Origin: Moniliella sp. 'wahieum'
Lineage: Eukaryota; Basidiomycota; Moniliellomycetes; Moniliellales; Moniliellaceae
Assembly (NCBI GenBank): GCA_003971905.1
Contig: RSEE01000017.1
Coordinates: 1 to 64,000 of the forward strand
Direction: 5' to 3'
Length of the DNA: 64,000 nt
Within the stretch, counting starts at the first letter, position 1. Every line of letters begins with the position of its first letter. The notes below the pieces were generated by a model that saw only the letters and a list, made by a program, of their open reading frames with translations, ran no database searches and was not told the DNA's origin. Shown here piece after piece: positions 44,443 through 55,864 of the stretch. Both the position numbers and the translations under genes were made by a program.

Positions 44443-47011
44443 ATGCTCGAGCTGAACCGGCGCATTGTCGCCCGCTCCGACCGCGTCAAGGCGCTCGACT
44501 TCCACCCGACCGAGCCCTGGGTCCTGGCTGCGCTGTACAATGGCACGGTGCAGATCACCAACTACACGACGGGAGCGCTGGTCAAGTCGTTTGATGTGGC
44601 GCCTGTGCCGGTGCGCACGGCCAAGTTCGTCGCGCGCAAGCATTGGTTTGTGGCGGGTGCAGATGACCACCAGTTGCGCGTGTTCAACTACAACACGTCG
44701 GAGAAGGTGGTGCAGTTTGAGGCGCACCCGGACTACATCCGCACGCTTGCCGTGCACCCCACCCTGCCCTTTATCCTGACTGGCAGCGACGACATGTCCA
44801 TCCGGCTGTTGACTGGGACAAGAACTGGAAGCACGTGCAGACGTTTGAGGGCCACACGCATTACATTATGCACCTTGTGTTCAACCCAAGGACTCGAACA
44901 CGTTTGCCTCGGCCTCGATCGACCGCACAGTCAAGGGTGGACGATTGGTGCCGGCCTCGGGCCGAGCGGCATCACCACCCCAACTATACCCTCGAAGCGC
45001 ACGAGCGTGGGGTCAACTACGTCGACTACTACCCTGGCAGCGACAAGCCCTACCTCATCACCTGTTCGGACGACAAGACGATCAAAGTATGGGACTACTG
45101 ACCAAGTCGTGCGTGCAGACGCTCGAAGGCCATGCGTTCAACGCTCCTTTGCCATCTACCATCCAGTCTGCCCGTGCTCATTTCGGGCGGGGAAGACGGC
45201 ACGGTGCGCGTGTGGGACAGCACGACGTACCGGACAGAAAGTTTGTTGGACTATGGTCTGGAGCGGTGCTGGTGCGCAGCGGTGAGAAAGGCGAGCAACG
45301 ACGTGGCTTGGGTACGACAATGGCTGGTCGTGGTCAAGCTGGGCAAGGAGGAACCGGTGGTGAGCATGGACCAGGCAGGCAAGGTGATCTATGCCAAGAA
45401 CCTCGAGATTCACAGTGCCAACGTGGGCGCGCTAGCGGACGAGACGGCATCGGATGGCCAGGCGCTTATTGTGCCACGCGCGAACTGGGCCACTTGGAGT
45501 CGTACGCACAAGCGCTGCACCATTCGCCCAACGGCCGCTTCGTTACCGCGTCGGGACGGCGAGAACGTTGTCTACACGCGTTGGCCTGGCGCAACAAAGC
45601 GTTCGGTCCGGGCTCGGCCTTTGCCTGGTCCCACGACTCGACCACGTATGCGGTCAAGACGGACGATACGAGCGTCAAGGTATACCGCAACTTTAAAGAG
45701 CGCGGGACGTTCTTATCGTTGGGTGCGTGACCACCGTTTCGGCGGGGCTCTGCTGGCCGTGGTCGGGGATGGGTTTGTGTGCTTTACGATTGGGATTCGG
45801 GTGCGGGTGCGGCGGATTGATGTTGAGGCGAAGCAGGTCGCTTGGTCCCGTTCAGGCGAGCTGGTGAGCATCGTTGGTGACGACTCGTTCTATGTACTGC
45901 GCTAAACCCGGCGGCCTTGGAGGCCGCCTTGGCCTCGGCGCAAACCCTGCCGACTTGGGCGACGAAGGGGTGGAGGACAGCTTGGACGTGGTGGCCGAGG
46001 TTAACGATCCTGTCCGCTCCGCCAAGTGGACGGAAGAGTGCTTACTCTACACCACCACCAACAACAAGCTTCACATACCTCGTCGGCGACCAAACGTACA
46101 CAATCAGTCATACCGATACGTACGTCTTCCTTTGTCCATTTGTTTTGCTTGGTCCCTCTCTCTTTTTGTTCTGAGACTAACCTGTTTCTTCCTTCCCTGC
46201 TTTCCCCCTGTCTTCTTCCTGAAGCGAGCTTTACATCTGGGCTATACTTGCCCACCACAGCCGCGTGTAGTGGTGGGCAAAGACCTGACAATCTACAGCT
46301 ATGCCTTGTCGTCGCCATGGTCCAATACCAAAACTGGTCTCCAAGGCGACAAGGACGCAGCCGCCGAACTGCTGCACGACATTCCTCGACCAAACTCAAC
46401 CGCGTAGCCCGTTCCTCGAGGGGCACGGCGAGGGAGCGCGCTGTCGGTGGCGCAAGATCCGGACCAGCGGTTCGAATTGGCCATCAACCTCAACCAACTC
46501 GAGGTGGCGCTCAACATTGCGCGTGCCGAGCCGGCGGGGCAGCGAGGCGCACTGGCGCACGCTGGGAGACAAAGCGCTGGCCCAATGGGACTTGAACTTG
46601 GCGCAAGAATGCTTTAGCAATGCGGGCGATGTGTCGGCGCTGTTGTTACTAGCGGTGGCCAAGGGGGACCGTGCGCTGCTAAGCACCGTTGCCGAGCTGG
46701 CGCAAGAAAAGCAGCTGACCAACGTTGCCTTTTCGGCCCTGCTTCAATTGGGCGACGTGGACGGGTGCATTGCGTTGCTGCAAGGTGCCGAGCGCACGGC
46801 CGAGGCAGCGCTGTTTGCACGCACGTATGCGCCCTCGCGCGTGCCTGCCGTCGTGGAAGCATGGAAGGCCGAGCTGGCCAGCACCAAACGCGCCAAACAA
46901 ACCGTCTTGGCCCAAGGCCTGGCCAACCCGGCCGAGGACCCCGACCTGTTCCCCGAGGGGTGGCAGCACGCTCTGTCGTTGGAACCACCGGCATTGGGAA
47001 CGGGACCCTGA
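44443..47011 (+). CDS. SEC27: Coatomer subunit beta' (beta'-COP, Sec27)
   Basis: A COPI coat subunit for Golgi-to-ER and intra-Golgi vesicles. It starts [34 protein letters not shown] and continues with WD40 repeats: [79 protein letters not shown] and [35 protein letters not shown]-associated region follows ([58 protein letters not shown]), then an alpha-helical C-terminal part ([60 protein letters not shown]). It ends PALGTGP. A 105-bp intron (46120-46224) joins DT|ELYIW. More than eight single-base frame changes. An in-frame Met lies at 44359, but 44443 fits the family. Confidence 0.94.
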
Positions 47012-47579
47012 GGCCTGAGGGCCTGAGCCTCAGGCGGGCCGCCCTTGGCTTGGTCCTTCGACGACTCTCTTCCTACTTAGTAATTCCTGCGGCCTTGCGT
47101 TGTCTGTACCCCCTTCCAAAACATGCCATCTGTTCCCCCTTGTACCTCCTCTCAGATCTCATCCGCCCCTCCCGGCATGTATAGAGCAGCGCTACGCCTT
47201 ACATCTGTAACGGAGCTGACGACATCGTACACGCTACCAGAACAAACCACGAGACGAACATGAGGTGTAGTGTGATGAATTGCGCAACTATGTACCATGG
47301 TTGGGCCGCGCTTTTTGCGGGTGGTACGCCAGAAGGAGGGCAAAGGAAAGAGGGACGTACCAGTGTAGATTCGCTGTGAGAGCGCGCGTGTAGCAAGCAA
47401 CTCGGGACAGAAAAGGCTGTGCAACCAACAAGAAGAGCAATGGTCAGCATTCTGATTTTGTTCCATTCGGGCCCCGACAAGCCAGGGGAGGTGGATGGGT
47501 CAGGAAGACTAATCAAAAGAGGATCATAGCCCTTGGCTCAAACGAAAGATGTAATGTTACTCATCAGAGAGAGTGGGTG
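47012..47579. other. Downstream spacer of SEC27
   Basis: About 0.6 kb with no recognised gene, though part could belong to 3' exons of the minus-strand candidate to its right. Confidence 0.3.
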
Positions 47580-48102
47580 GGAAGATGGTACTCACGTCTT
47601 GTCGTGCCCGAGGCAGACACCAGGAAGGGACGAGGGAGTCGTCAGCCAGAGGGATGCACCGCCGTGGCGCGAGTCTGGTAGCGTAGCGCAGGGCTGGTCA
47701 GCAAAACAGCTCGGTAGGGCTGGGGTAAGGAGGATCAGGCATAAAAGCGAAAAATGTTGTATCCATGTTGCCGTGCAAAAGGCGGTCATGTAATCGAACC
47801 AAAAGCATCATGTCCGCATCAGGAGCAGCGTGCGACTTACCCAAGATGTGGGGCTGGAGGGGACGGGCGGGTGGCGGTGGCGGTGGTGGAGGAGGGGGAG
47901 GAGCTGAAAGAGAAGAGCACAGGTGGTGGTTTGAATCAACAAGCATTGCTTCTCGAAGCGCGCTTGAAAAAGGAAAAATCTTCGCGCCGCTTACCTCAGC
48001 TGCACAGCACCCAAATGTGGAGGCCGGCGTGGGAAGCCAAACGTTCAAATTGCAAAGTGCGGCGTTGGCTGGAGGTTTCAACTTGCAACTTGCAACTTTC
48101 AC
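47580..48102 (-). CDS. Putative small spliced gene, proline-rich
   Basis: Not recognised. The minus strand shows a coherent splice pattern: an opening MKVASCKLKPPANAALCNLNVW..., donor GTAAGC (after AAEV, near 47990) and an acceptor TTTCAG near 47910. A short Pro-rich exon APPPPPPPPPPPARPLQPHIL follows, then donor GTAAGT near 47836 and acceptor CCCCAG near 47725. The next exon reads LPSCFADQPCATLPDSRHGGASLW...GVCLGHDKT and ends in another donor GTGAGT (near 47597). Regular donors and acceptors argue for a transcript, but the protein is small, low-complexity and without a family. It may be a non-coding spliced RNA instead. Confidence 0.3.
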
Positions 48103-48160
48103 CTGGACCGCCTAAGCAAGTGGCGACCGCCCAACCAGTTGTGCTACTTGCCATATGAGG

Positions 48161-48200
48161 AGAAGTATATCTTGGAACGGAGAAGTATATCTTGGAACGG
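48161..48200. repeat. Perfect 20-bp tandem duplication
   Basis: The 20-base word starting AGAAGTATATC and ending TTGGAACGG occurs twice with no spacer (48161-48180 and 48181-48200). Identical copies imply a recent slippage event. It falls in a region of uncertain coding status. Confidence 0.95.
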
Positions 48201-48505
48201 CCGTCGTGATCCAAAAAGAACCCACAGGTGTGTATATGCTTCCTATACCTCCGGTTTGAGAAACAGTTTGGCAATCCCCAAGATGCCAGAGGAAGATACC
48301 GGGTTGGACAAAAGGAGAAGCCAATATGAGGAGCAGCTCGCACAACTGGCGATGGCCCAGACTTCGATACTTGGTTTTTGACTTAGTACGCCGCCAAAAA
48401 CTCGAGGAGGAGAGAAATGTACGAGCGTTCTATTGTCCATCATGTACCGTCCACCAATAAAAGAGGCATTGGCGACGATACCTCTTTCTCTAGCACGCAT
48501 ACGCC

Positions 48506-48946
48506 TTGAGTTGTTTGAAGAGGCCGGCGCTCGTGACCAGGATCGGGGGCGCGAAAAGCGTATGCATGAAGGCAATCGCTCTGGTTCCGCATTGGGAATG
48601 CACGTTGGCCGACTCTGCAGTGGCTCCTGTTTTTGCTTTTTGTATGCGTGTCGCAAGGACCGTCACTTTCAAAGAAAGGTGCTTTCATCCCCATCTTTCC
48701 CTAAAAGAATATATGTTCGTGCGCGGGTCAAAATCTCTCGGATGGGACGAAATCGACCGTCAGCAGTGGGTCCAATTTGACGAACTGGAACAAACTCTGT
48801 GGGAGGATGAGCGGGGACAGTACGAAAGCTATATGCAAGTGATGACAGTCATCGTAATGTATCGTATTGTCCAACCCGGGCGGGCTATTGTTCAGAGTCA
48901 ATGCAAGTGGGGAACTGGGGCGTATGAGTTTCCCTCTTTGGTGTGA
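48506..48946 (+). CDS. Hypothetical protein
   Basis: An open frame of 146 codons in less GC-rich DNA, where chance open frames are rarer. The middle part (LSLKEYMFVRGSKSLGWDEIDRQQWVQFDELEQTLWEDERGQYESY) has a balanced, soluble, protein-like composition. I recognise no domain, and no splice signals or neighbours suggest a role. It overlaps the convergent 3' end of the mucin-like gene by a few dozen bases. It may be partial or spurious. Confidence 0.3.
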   Translation: MSCLKRPALVTRIGGAKSVCMKAIALVPHWECTLADSAVAPVFAFCMRVARTVTFKERCFHPHLSLKEYMFVRGSKSLGWDEIDRQQWVQFDELEQTLWEDERGQYESYMQVMTVIVMYRIVQPGRAIVQSQCKWGTGAYEFPSLV

Positions 48947-50420
48947 GATCCAGAGGGATAGGTGTAAGTGGGGTAAGTGGGGTATGCTTGGGCAGCCCTG
49001 GCGGCGGGAGGCGCGGGCGTCTTGATAGGGTTGTCTTGCATCGGTCTGGTCAACGGAGCGCCAGAAGGTTCGGCCGACTGTACCTGGCTTGCACTGGTTT
49101 CTGGCAAGACTGTGGAAGTAAACGATTCCCGGCCGGAAGATCGTGATGCGTGACGTGCAATGTCAGGCACCCCAGGTACTGGTTCGATCCGGGAACGAGG
49201 AGCTTCGGCTGCGTCGCGACGGGTACCACCGCTTCACTGTTGGGTCCGCCCTCGGGGTTCGGGGTCGCAAAAGGGGTTCTCCGTCGAGGGTTGGATTGGC
49301 ACAGCCAGTCTGTCATCAGAAGCCCAATGGGAAGAGGGGAGCACTTCACGACTTGCACGCTTTGTGCTCCCAAGAAGGTACCCAGCAGCAGCATCCTCAC
49401 TATCTGCACCCGGATCGTACCGAGTAGTGGTTTCCGGTTGACATTGTGTGCCGTGGAAAGGAAGCCAACCAGTTTGGCGGGCCCGATTGCGCTTGCGCCG
49501 GAGCAGAAGACATGCAACCAAAAACAGCACAATGAGGCCCGCAATGCCGCCGATAATGCCACCAACGATGGAAGCTGTCAAAGCAGGAGCGGTTAGTATC
49601 ATGGAGAAGGGAAGCAAAAAACATGGGTCGGTATGCATATAAGGTCGGAACGCACCTGCATGGTTCGAATCCCGGTGGGTGTGTAGTGGCCGAGGAGGAT
49701 GCGGACGAATTAGAGGAGTGTGTACCGGACGAGACGCTCGTAGTTGAAATGGGGTAAGACGAAGCTGTTCTCGTGACTGTGGTACTAATCGAATTGGGCG
49801 AAGTAGTGTGGGTAGATGATGCGCCGGTCGAGCTGGACAAAACGGTAGGGGCAGTACTACTGGTCAATCGAGACACGACAGAGGCCATGGAAGTGGGCGA
49901 TAACGCGCGCTGGACAGAGCCTGTGACAAAGATGATGCGATTGCGTTGGAAGGGAAACCGCTGCCAACAAGAGCTGATTCCATGGAAGCCAAGTCGCTGT
50001 ACGATGAGAGTAGGGGATACTCGGACAATAACGAAGATAATGCGGAGCTGGCTGCTCCACCTGAAGGTTCACTCATCGCCGTCAACTGAGGTACGCCCGC
50101 TGGCTTGTGGCGGGCGCGGTGGGTGATGCAAAGGCGTTGTGCCCAGTCGCCGGGTTGACCACCGGCCCTGCTGCTGATGCGCTCGGAAGCGGGCCCTGAG
50201 ATGCGGCAGATGGAGTGTCAATGGCGCCGGTGCTGCCAAGCGGCTGCGATGGTGGCAATTCCTGGCGCAGGGCCAGAATGCCGGCGTGCAAGGTCATGGT
50301 GGGGTATGGCGGAGGCCGATGGGGATGAAGGGACTGAAGAACTTGCAGGTGACGACTATGCGGGTGGCGGTGGCGGTGGCGGTGGTGGGGCGGGCTGCAA
50401 TCTCTCCCCTGTGTGGCCAC
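48898..50420 (-). CDS. Mucin-like single-pass membrane protein
   Basis: A probable type I surface protein. The N-terminal half is Ser/Ala/Pro-rich (SSALSSLLSEYPLLSSYSDLASMESALVGSGFPSNAIASSLSQALSS), followed by a dense Ser/Thr block (SRLTSSTAPTVLSSSTGASSTHTTSPNSISTTVTRTASS) likely to be O-mannosylated. An intron with GTGCGT donor, ATACTAAC branch and TTTGACAG acceptor (about 49582-49661) precedes the transmembrane helix SIVGGIIGGIAGLIVLFLVACLLL and a basic stop-transfer RRKRNRAR. The cytosolic tail (PTRYDPGADSEDAAAGYLLG..., Pro/Tyr-rich end YPTYPTYTYPSG) follows. The layout resembles fungal wall-stress or mucin sensors, but no Cys domain is visible, so the assignment stays generic. A signal peptide was not located, and several frame changes make the start uncertain. 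Confidence 0.55.
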
Positions 50421-51149
50421 AAAAGTATAATAGGTCGGCCGGCATCGGACCTCCGGCGACAGCTGATGCTATGTTGTGGGCGCGGCCGCCAATGAGCGGA
50501 ATAATGCATTGGACAGAAGATGGATTCCCTGGTGCCTGCGTGGGGACCCTACCCCTTGTCCGTCCCTGCCATTCGGACCGGTGTGGTCGATGCTCGATGA
50601 TGCCTTAAATGTGGTGTTCCATACAACCTCTCAGCCGGTTTTGCCTCCGTATGCCCCTCTTCACGACCTTGTTTGTTAGTTGTAAGGGCAACAATATACG
50701 CGAGGAGAAGAGGTGCATACTTTTGGTTTTAGGCTCGCTCCTGCCCCTTAACTTTGGTTTGGGTCCGCCTACTAATATGTGAAAAGCAGCACTCTTATCG
50801 AACTTATCCCGCATCGGGAGCTGCCTCGGCAACCCCCTTCCTCCCAGGGGCCCTCTTCCTAGAGGCCGAGGGGCCCGGATCCAGAGCTCAACAAGCTCGT
50901 CTGTACGACCTTCCTCCACTGCCGCGCTCGCTTGGCACAATCGGCAGTTCATCCTCTCTCTCTCCCCTTTACAGAACACGTAAGTTTGAGTGTCCGACGT
51001 GTCATCCGATTCACAGTGCATGAGCCTACGCATGGTTCGTGCCTCAACGTTCAACCTACGCCGCTCTCATTGGGTGCGCGGTTCCCGTTTGGCTTGGGGT
51101 TCGTACAGCGTCGCAAAGAGCCGAGGGGAAGCGGCCCAGTGCAACACTG

Positions 51150-53057
51150 CTACCGCCGAGTCCAATTGGTGTGGGCGTTTGTGGAGAAGAGTTGGGCAAC
51201 GCTGAGCAACCGGTAGGCATAGTGGTTATCCTTGTCGGCCACATTGGGCTTGGTCAAGCCCTTGGCGCGCAACAACTTTTGTAGCAAATATTGCAGCCAC
51301 AACACCGAAGTGGACGGGTGTGTGGCGCTGCCATTGGTCGCCGGTCGCCTTGCGCATTTGACGGTACACACTAAATTGCTCGTCGCCTTGTCCGACAAAC
51401 AGGTCTGGGTCGCCGGACAAGTCAGAAAATAGGATGGGAGCTTCGGGCAGGGTCGGGTCGCGTAGCCGCGAAAGGGTAAAGTCAATGATGGTTACTTCCA
51501 CTCCGGCCCAGGCAGGACCACTTGCCTCCCACACAGTGGTGGGCGTCTTGGCAGCAGGCAGCAGAGGCAGAAGGCACCCCGCGTTTGCCTTCACCTCGTG
51601 CGCCCTGGGAACGGACGAGCAAATTGCCCCAGTGCAAGTCACGGTGTTCAAACTCCATCTGGACCTCGGCCGAGGCAAGGAGGCGGACGACTTGCCAAAA
51701 GATCGAGGCTGCTTCGAGCCACGAGGTGAGAGTATGGTGCTCCAAGTCTGTGCCGCCATGCACCAGCTCGAGGACGAGGTAGTGTTGATCCGATCCAAAC
51801 AACTCTGTAGTAAGCCAGTCAAGGTCAGGTGGATGAGGATCCGCACACTTATAGTACAACAGGCGTTGGCTACCGGAGCGGGGACAACAACACAACGTGG
51901 AGAGAGATTAAGAGCTTCTTCTTCGTTGGTCTTCTGGTATTGATACCAACAGTCCATCAATGTAGCCGGGTAGGCGCCCCGAACCACGCGAGCACCGAGC
52001 AAGTCAACAAAGGCCTGTGGGATCTGGATCGGCTTGGAGTGGGGAGAGAAGTAGTGGGGCCCAAGGGTTGAACCATATTGAGCAGATTGGTCACCTTGAC
52101 TTCCCGCAATGCATCTTCCAACTTGGTTTGTTCTGGCAGGGCTTGGTCCGGGTTACCCTTCTTCAAGGCAGCAGGAAAGTGGAGCGGAATCACCTTGAGC
52201 ACTGTTCGCAATTGGCCACGTTGGACCGTGGCAAAAACCTCCGAGTAACTTGCCTCGCCAATTTTAACAATCTCCATGTCAAATCCAGCAACGTAGGGGT
52301 AAAGTCCAAGACACGCGCTTGGCCGCACGTCTTGAGCAACGGAATGAGCTGCTCGGGGGGAGGGGAACGGGTCTTGGTACGAGATTCTGAGTGGGGGTGT
52401 GAGGGTGGGCCCGGGGCTGGCTGGCGGTCGCTTAAGTGGAGCCGGGACATTTCTGCATTGAGAGACTCGGTCTTGGGAGCTTCAGACTGGGGTTGAGATA
52501 ATTGGGGCGTTCGGGAAACGGCAGTGACGGAGGTAAACGTGCGCGTGAGCTTGTCCTCCTGGCGCAATCCTTGGCAGAGGAAGGGCGGCGGCGGGCTGGG
52601 GGCATGGCTTGGATTGCTGCTGGGTAGATCCTGTTATCCCTGGGTCCACAGTCGAGGCATTAGGAGCGACCGAACGGCGGCTGCGGCTGGGGCGGAAAGG
52701 GATGTCCTTTTCGGTGGGCTCGGCGTAGTTGATGTGCTTGAGAGTGGTACGTCGTTAGGGCGGGATGGAGGACGGGGGCATCCTGTACGAGGGGCGTCTG
52801 TTGGGGCATGGGCTTGTCGGATGGGGGCAGTGGGGAAGAGAGGGAGGAGTTGGGATTGCGCTCGAGCAAAGGTCTGGTCGGGGCACGGGTGTGGGTTTGG
52901 GGGGCTTGACGTGCTTGACGTCGGTGGTGGGTTTGGTGGTGGAGTGGGGTGTGTTCTCGTCGGCCACCCCGCTGCGGCCGGCCGCGGCGGGGGACGCGGC
53001 GGTTGTAGCGAGCAGGGGGCGACGGGTGTAGGTCTTTCCGGTGTGGACGCGCATCAT
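51150..53057 (-). CDS. Haspin-type atypical protein kinase
   Basis: Haspin phosphorylates histone H3 Thr3 and guides the chromosomal passenger complex; fungal members also affect polarity. The start MMRVHTGKTYTRRPLL opens a Pro/Ser-rich N-terminus. The kinase part begins EIVKIGEASYSEVFATV (nucleotide loop) and VLKVIPLHF (ATP Lys), then DALREVKVTNLLN and LMDCWYQYQKTNEEEA. The catalytic EHRDLHWGNLLV is followed by TIIDFTLSRL, the haspin-specific D-F-T replacing DFG. Haspin-typical ILFSDLSGDPDLFVGQGDEQFSVYRQMRKATGDQW closes the C-lobe, then LQYLLQKLLRAKGL. It ends NAHTNWTRR. Frame changes occur near 52480, 52060, 51890, 51560 and 51300. Intron placement is unclear. It lies upstream of the mucin-like gene on the same strand. 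Confidence 0.9.
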
Positions 53058-55185
53058 CGAGGCGGTGTGGGGACGGAACCAGGTGGCTGTTCGCCAGATG
53101 GAGGGGCAGCTGGTGGAGTCCTCGGCGCGCCCACTTGCGGGCGCCAAAGCAAGCGAGAAATCCAGGTAAGTTCTACCGCGCTGGTTGCTGACGTCAGCGA
53201 TGGATTTTTCCGTGGCGACGACTCCTGCTATTGTTCCCAATGTTGAAACGTTCAGCATGCGCTGTGGGCTTTTTGGCAAGGCCCACCAACACTCCACCCT
53301 ACAACTATAGTACGCTATACTTGTAGGCCACCATGACAACCACGGAGCCTGCTCTATACGGCCCCCGGTGGAAAGGAGGCAAGCTGGCCAAGTAGTGAAT
53401 GCCAAGACGCCTATTGGATCGAGGATGGAGGATGGTGTATACCGCTTGGAGTGGCATGGTGCGCATTGTGAGTCGTAGGCGTCGCATCGGTCCGACAAGC
53501 TGCCGTTCAACTCAGTGGCATCGAACTCATCGGACATACGGGAACGCAGCCTCTTTGCCCCGCGCACGAACGCAATGTGCTGCGGGACCATGATAGGGCA
53601 CTCTGCCCAACGACTGACGCAAGACGATGAACAAGTTCGGCATTTGAGCTCACCCACCTAACCCTTGATAAAAGAAAACATCAACTTTGCGCGAGATGAG
53701 ATCTGAGATGCCTACGCCACCGTAGGAGCTAGCGGTGCGCGCGCGCCAGAAGAGAAGTATAGCGTAGTGAGCTGCGTGAGCATCTATATCGAAAAAGGAG
53801 ATGCACAAAAGGCATCACAGGCGACGGACCCTTCAAGAAGGAAACCTTTGCCAGGACTCAAGCCCGCACCACCGGCAACCGAGGCCGAGGATTTAGTACA
53901 TGTAACTTGTGATGCATACTAGTAGTTGCTATACTTCTCACGTGTACCAACAGAAGGTCAGCAGCATGACCACCAAGGCAGCACACCTCGCGCTCTGTAC
54001 GATCGGTTGAGGACCAACCGTTTCATTGCCCATTATGTGGAACCGGTGGAAGACCATGAAGCAGAGGGGCAGGGTGGCAAGCCGAGGTTGTCACCGTATT
54101 CAAGGAGAGACTTGGTTCTGGTTGCGTAGCCGCCGTCGCCCATCGTCGTAACGCATGAAGCCATGCAGTATCGGAAGCAGTAGAGGATGCCAACTGCGCC
54201 CGCCTCCACTGTAGAGGAGGTCCCGCCTGTAGTGCGGCCAACAGTGGCAGGCGCGGTGTCGAGACAAAGTGTGTTGCTGGCCGGTGCGGACAGCTAAAAG
54301 TGTTCGCCCCTTTGCGCGCTTCCACTCCCGATTGTGCTCGTTGTAAGCAGTCGCATCTCGCAGTACAGAGTATTAAACCAGCTCACATATACGATGGGAG
54401 TCAAGGGAAAGAGATGGGGAAAGAGTTGGTGGATGATGACGCTGGGCAAATGGCGGCTGATACCGTTGGCCACTGGGCAATTGGGGCACATGCCCTCTCG
54501 CAGTGCCCCTTCCTTTCGTAGTAAAACCACGATACCCATGACGAGAGGGGCATGAGCCAGCTACAGCACAACGCAAGCGAGAACGCGAAACACCCATTAA
54601 CGAGGCTTGTCATGGCGATTCGTGCGTCAACTCAGATACACCAGTCAATGAGGTAGGAGCAGAGGGGAACAGAGAGGAACAAAGGCGGAAACAGAGGCCG
54701 CATAGGCGCGGAAGAGGGTAGGTAAGGGGAGAAAGGCAACGTGGAAATCACGTCGAGAGTGAGCAAGGCGAGGTCAAGTGAAGAGGAAGAGGGAAATGGG
54801 AAAGGGAAAGGGAGATGAAAAGTGCTCCTGGACTGGATCTGGGGTGAAACGGTGGGGGCGGGGGACGGGGTAGGGGAAGGAAGGCAGGCGGGAGGAAAAA
54901 AAGGAGGAAAGGAAGCGGAAAAGAAGCTGGCGAACCATATTCTTCAAGCTGATCTGAACCATGCTTTTCCACCCCTCCCTCCCTCCCACCCTTGCCTCCC
55001 TTAACCCAGCGACATGCGACTCCCTGCCCCTGTCACTTTCCCCGCTTCTTCCTTCTCCCCCAACGGGCGGCAGGGGTTAAATAGCAGCGACCGACCCGGC
55101 CAGCGCTCAGAACTGCAATGCGAGCGAGCGGTCGCGCAGCTTGGGGAAGAGCGGCAGGGAGGGAGATGAATTGAGCCGGGTAGGC
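53058..55185. other. Spacer between haspin and RAC1 genes
   Basis: About 2.1 kb. A few open frames (53926-54129 plus, and minus-strand frames near 54030-54325 and 54373-54597) show nothing recognisable. 54640-54920 is strongly purine-rich on the plus strand. Nothing here is called a gene. Confidence 0.4.
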
Positions 55186-55864
55186 TTACAAGATCCTGCA
55201 GTTGTTTTCTTTCGTTGCTTGCGCACGACTGGTGTGATCACCGCCCGCAGAGCCTCATCAAAGACACCCTTGAGTCCCTTTTGGGTGAGAGCCGAGCACT
55301 CCATGTACTTGACCGCGCCAATTTCCCGTGCCAGCTGAGAGCCCTGAGCAAAGGAGATGGGGGCCATACGGCGGTCACGCAGCTTCTGCAACGTCTCGGG
55401 GTCGTCGCGAAGATCGAGCTTGGTGCCGACCAACAAGGCGGGCACCTGGGGCGCATGGTGGGTGATCTCGGGCCACCACTTGCTCTTCACATTCTCAAAC
55501 GACGGGGGGGAGACGAGGCTGAAGCAGATAAGGAACACGTCGGTTTGCGGGTAGTAGCTGAGCGGGCGCAGGCGGTCATAGTCCTCTTGGCCAGCGGTGT
55601 CCCAGAGGCCAAGGACGACGGGTCGGCCGTCGACGAGGACCTGGGCCGAGTAGTTCTCAAAGATGGTGGGATGTAGTCGCTGGGGAAGGAGTTGGTGGTG
55701 TAGGAGATGAGCAGGCACGTCTTGCCCACAGCGCCATCTCCAACGACGACGCCTGGGGGCGGGGGGGGGGGGGGGGTCAGCAGGGGGCGGGGGGCGGGCG
55801 GAGAGGAGGAGGGGAGCAGCGACGCACACTTGATCGTCTGCGGTGGCGGCTGGGCAGCAGACAT
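55186..55864 (-). CDS. RAC1: Rho-family GTPase Rac1
   Basis: A membrane-anchored GTPase switch for actin and polarity. Exon 1 is [14 protein letters not shown] 75-bp intron (55753-55827, GTGCGT...CTGAC...C16...CCAG) splits the Cys codon before [23 protein letters not shown] (P-loop). Switch [13 protein letters not shown] carries one missing base near 55668. Switch [63 protein letters not shown] (TKLD guanine specificity) and [24 protein letters not shown] identify Rac rather than Cdc42. One base is missing in the A run near 55206; allowing for it, the frame runs KKNNCRIL-stop, giving a CAAX prenylation box that ends at 55186. Without it the frame would run past the box. An extra in-frame Tyr codon (55551-55556) makes LSYYPQTD where the family has LSYPQTD. 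Confidence 0.94.

Noticed and set aside
49650-49690. Possible tRNA T-arm (GGTTCGAATCC)
   Set aside because: The flanking stem does not pair, there is no D or anticodon arm, and the word is explained by the minus-strand coding sequence HPPGFEPC.
55186-55864. Cdc42 as the identity of the Rho GTPase
   Set aside because: [23 protein letters not shown] and GTKLDLRDD match Rac; Cdc42 would have LGLFDTAGQ and GTQ-D signatures.
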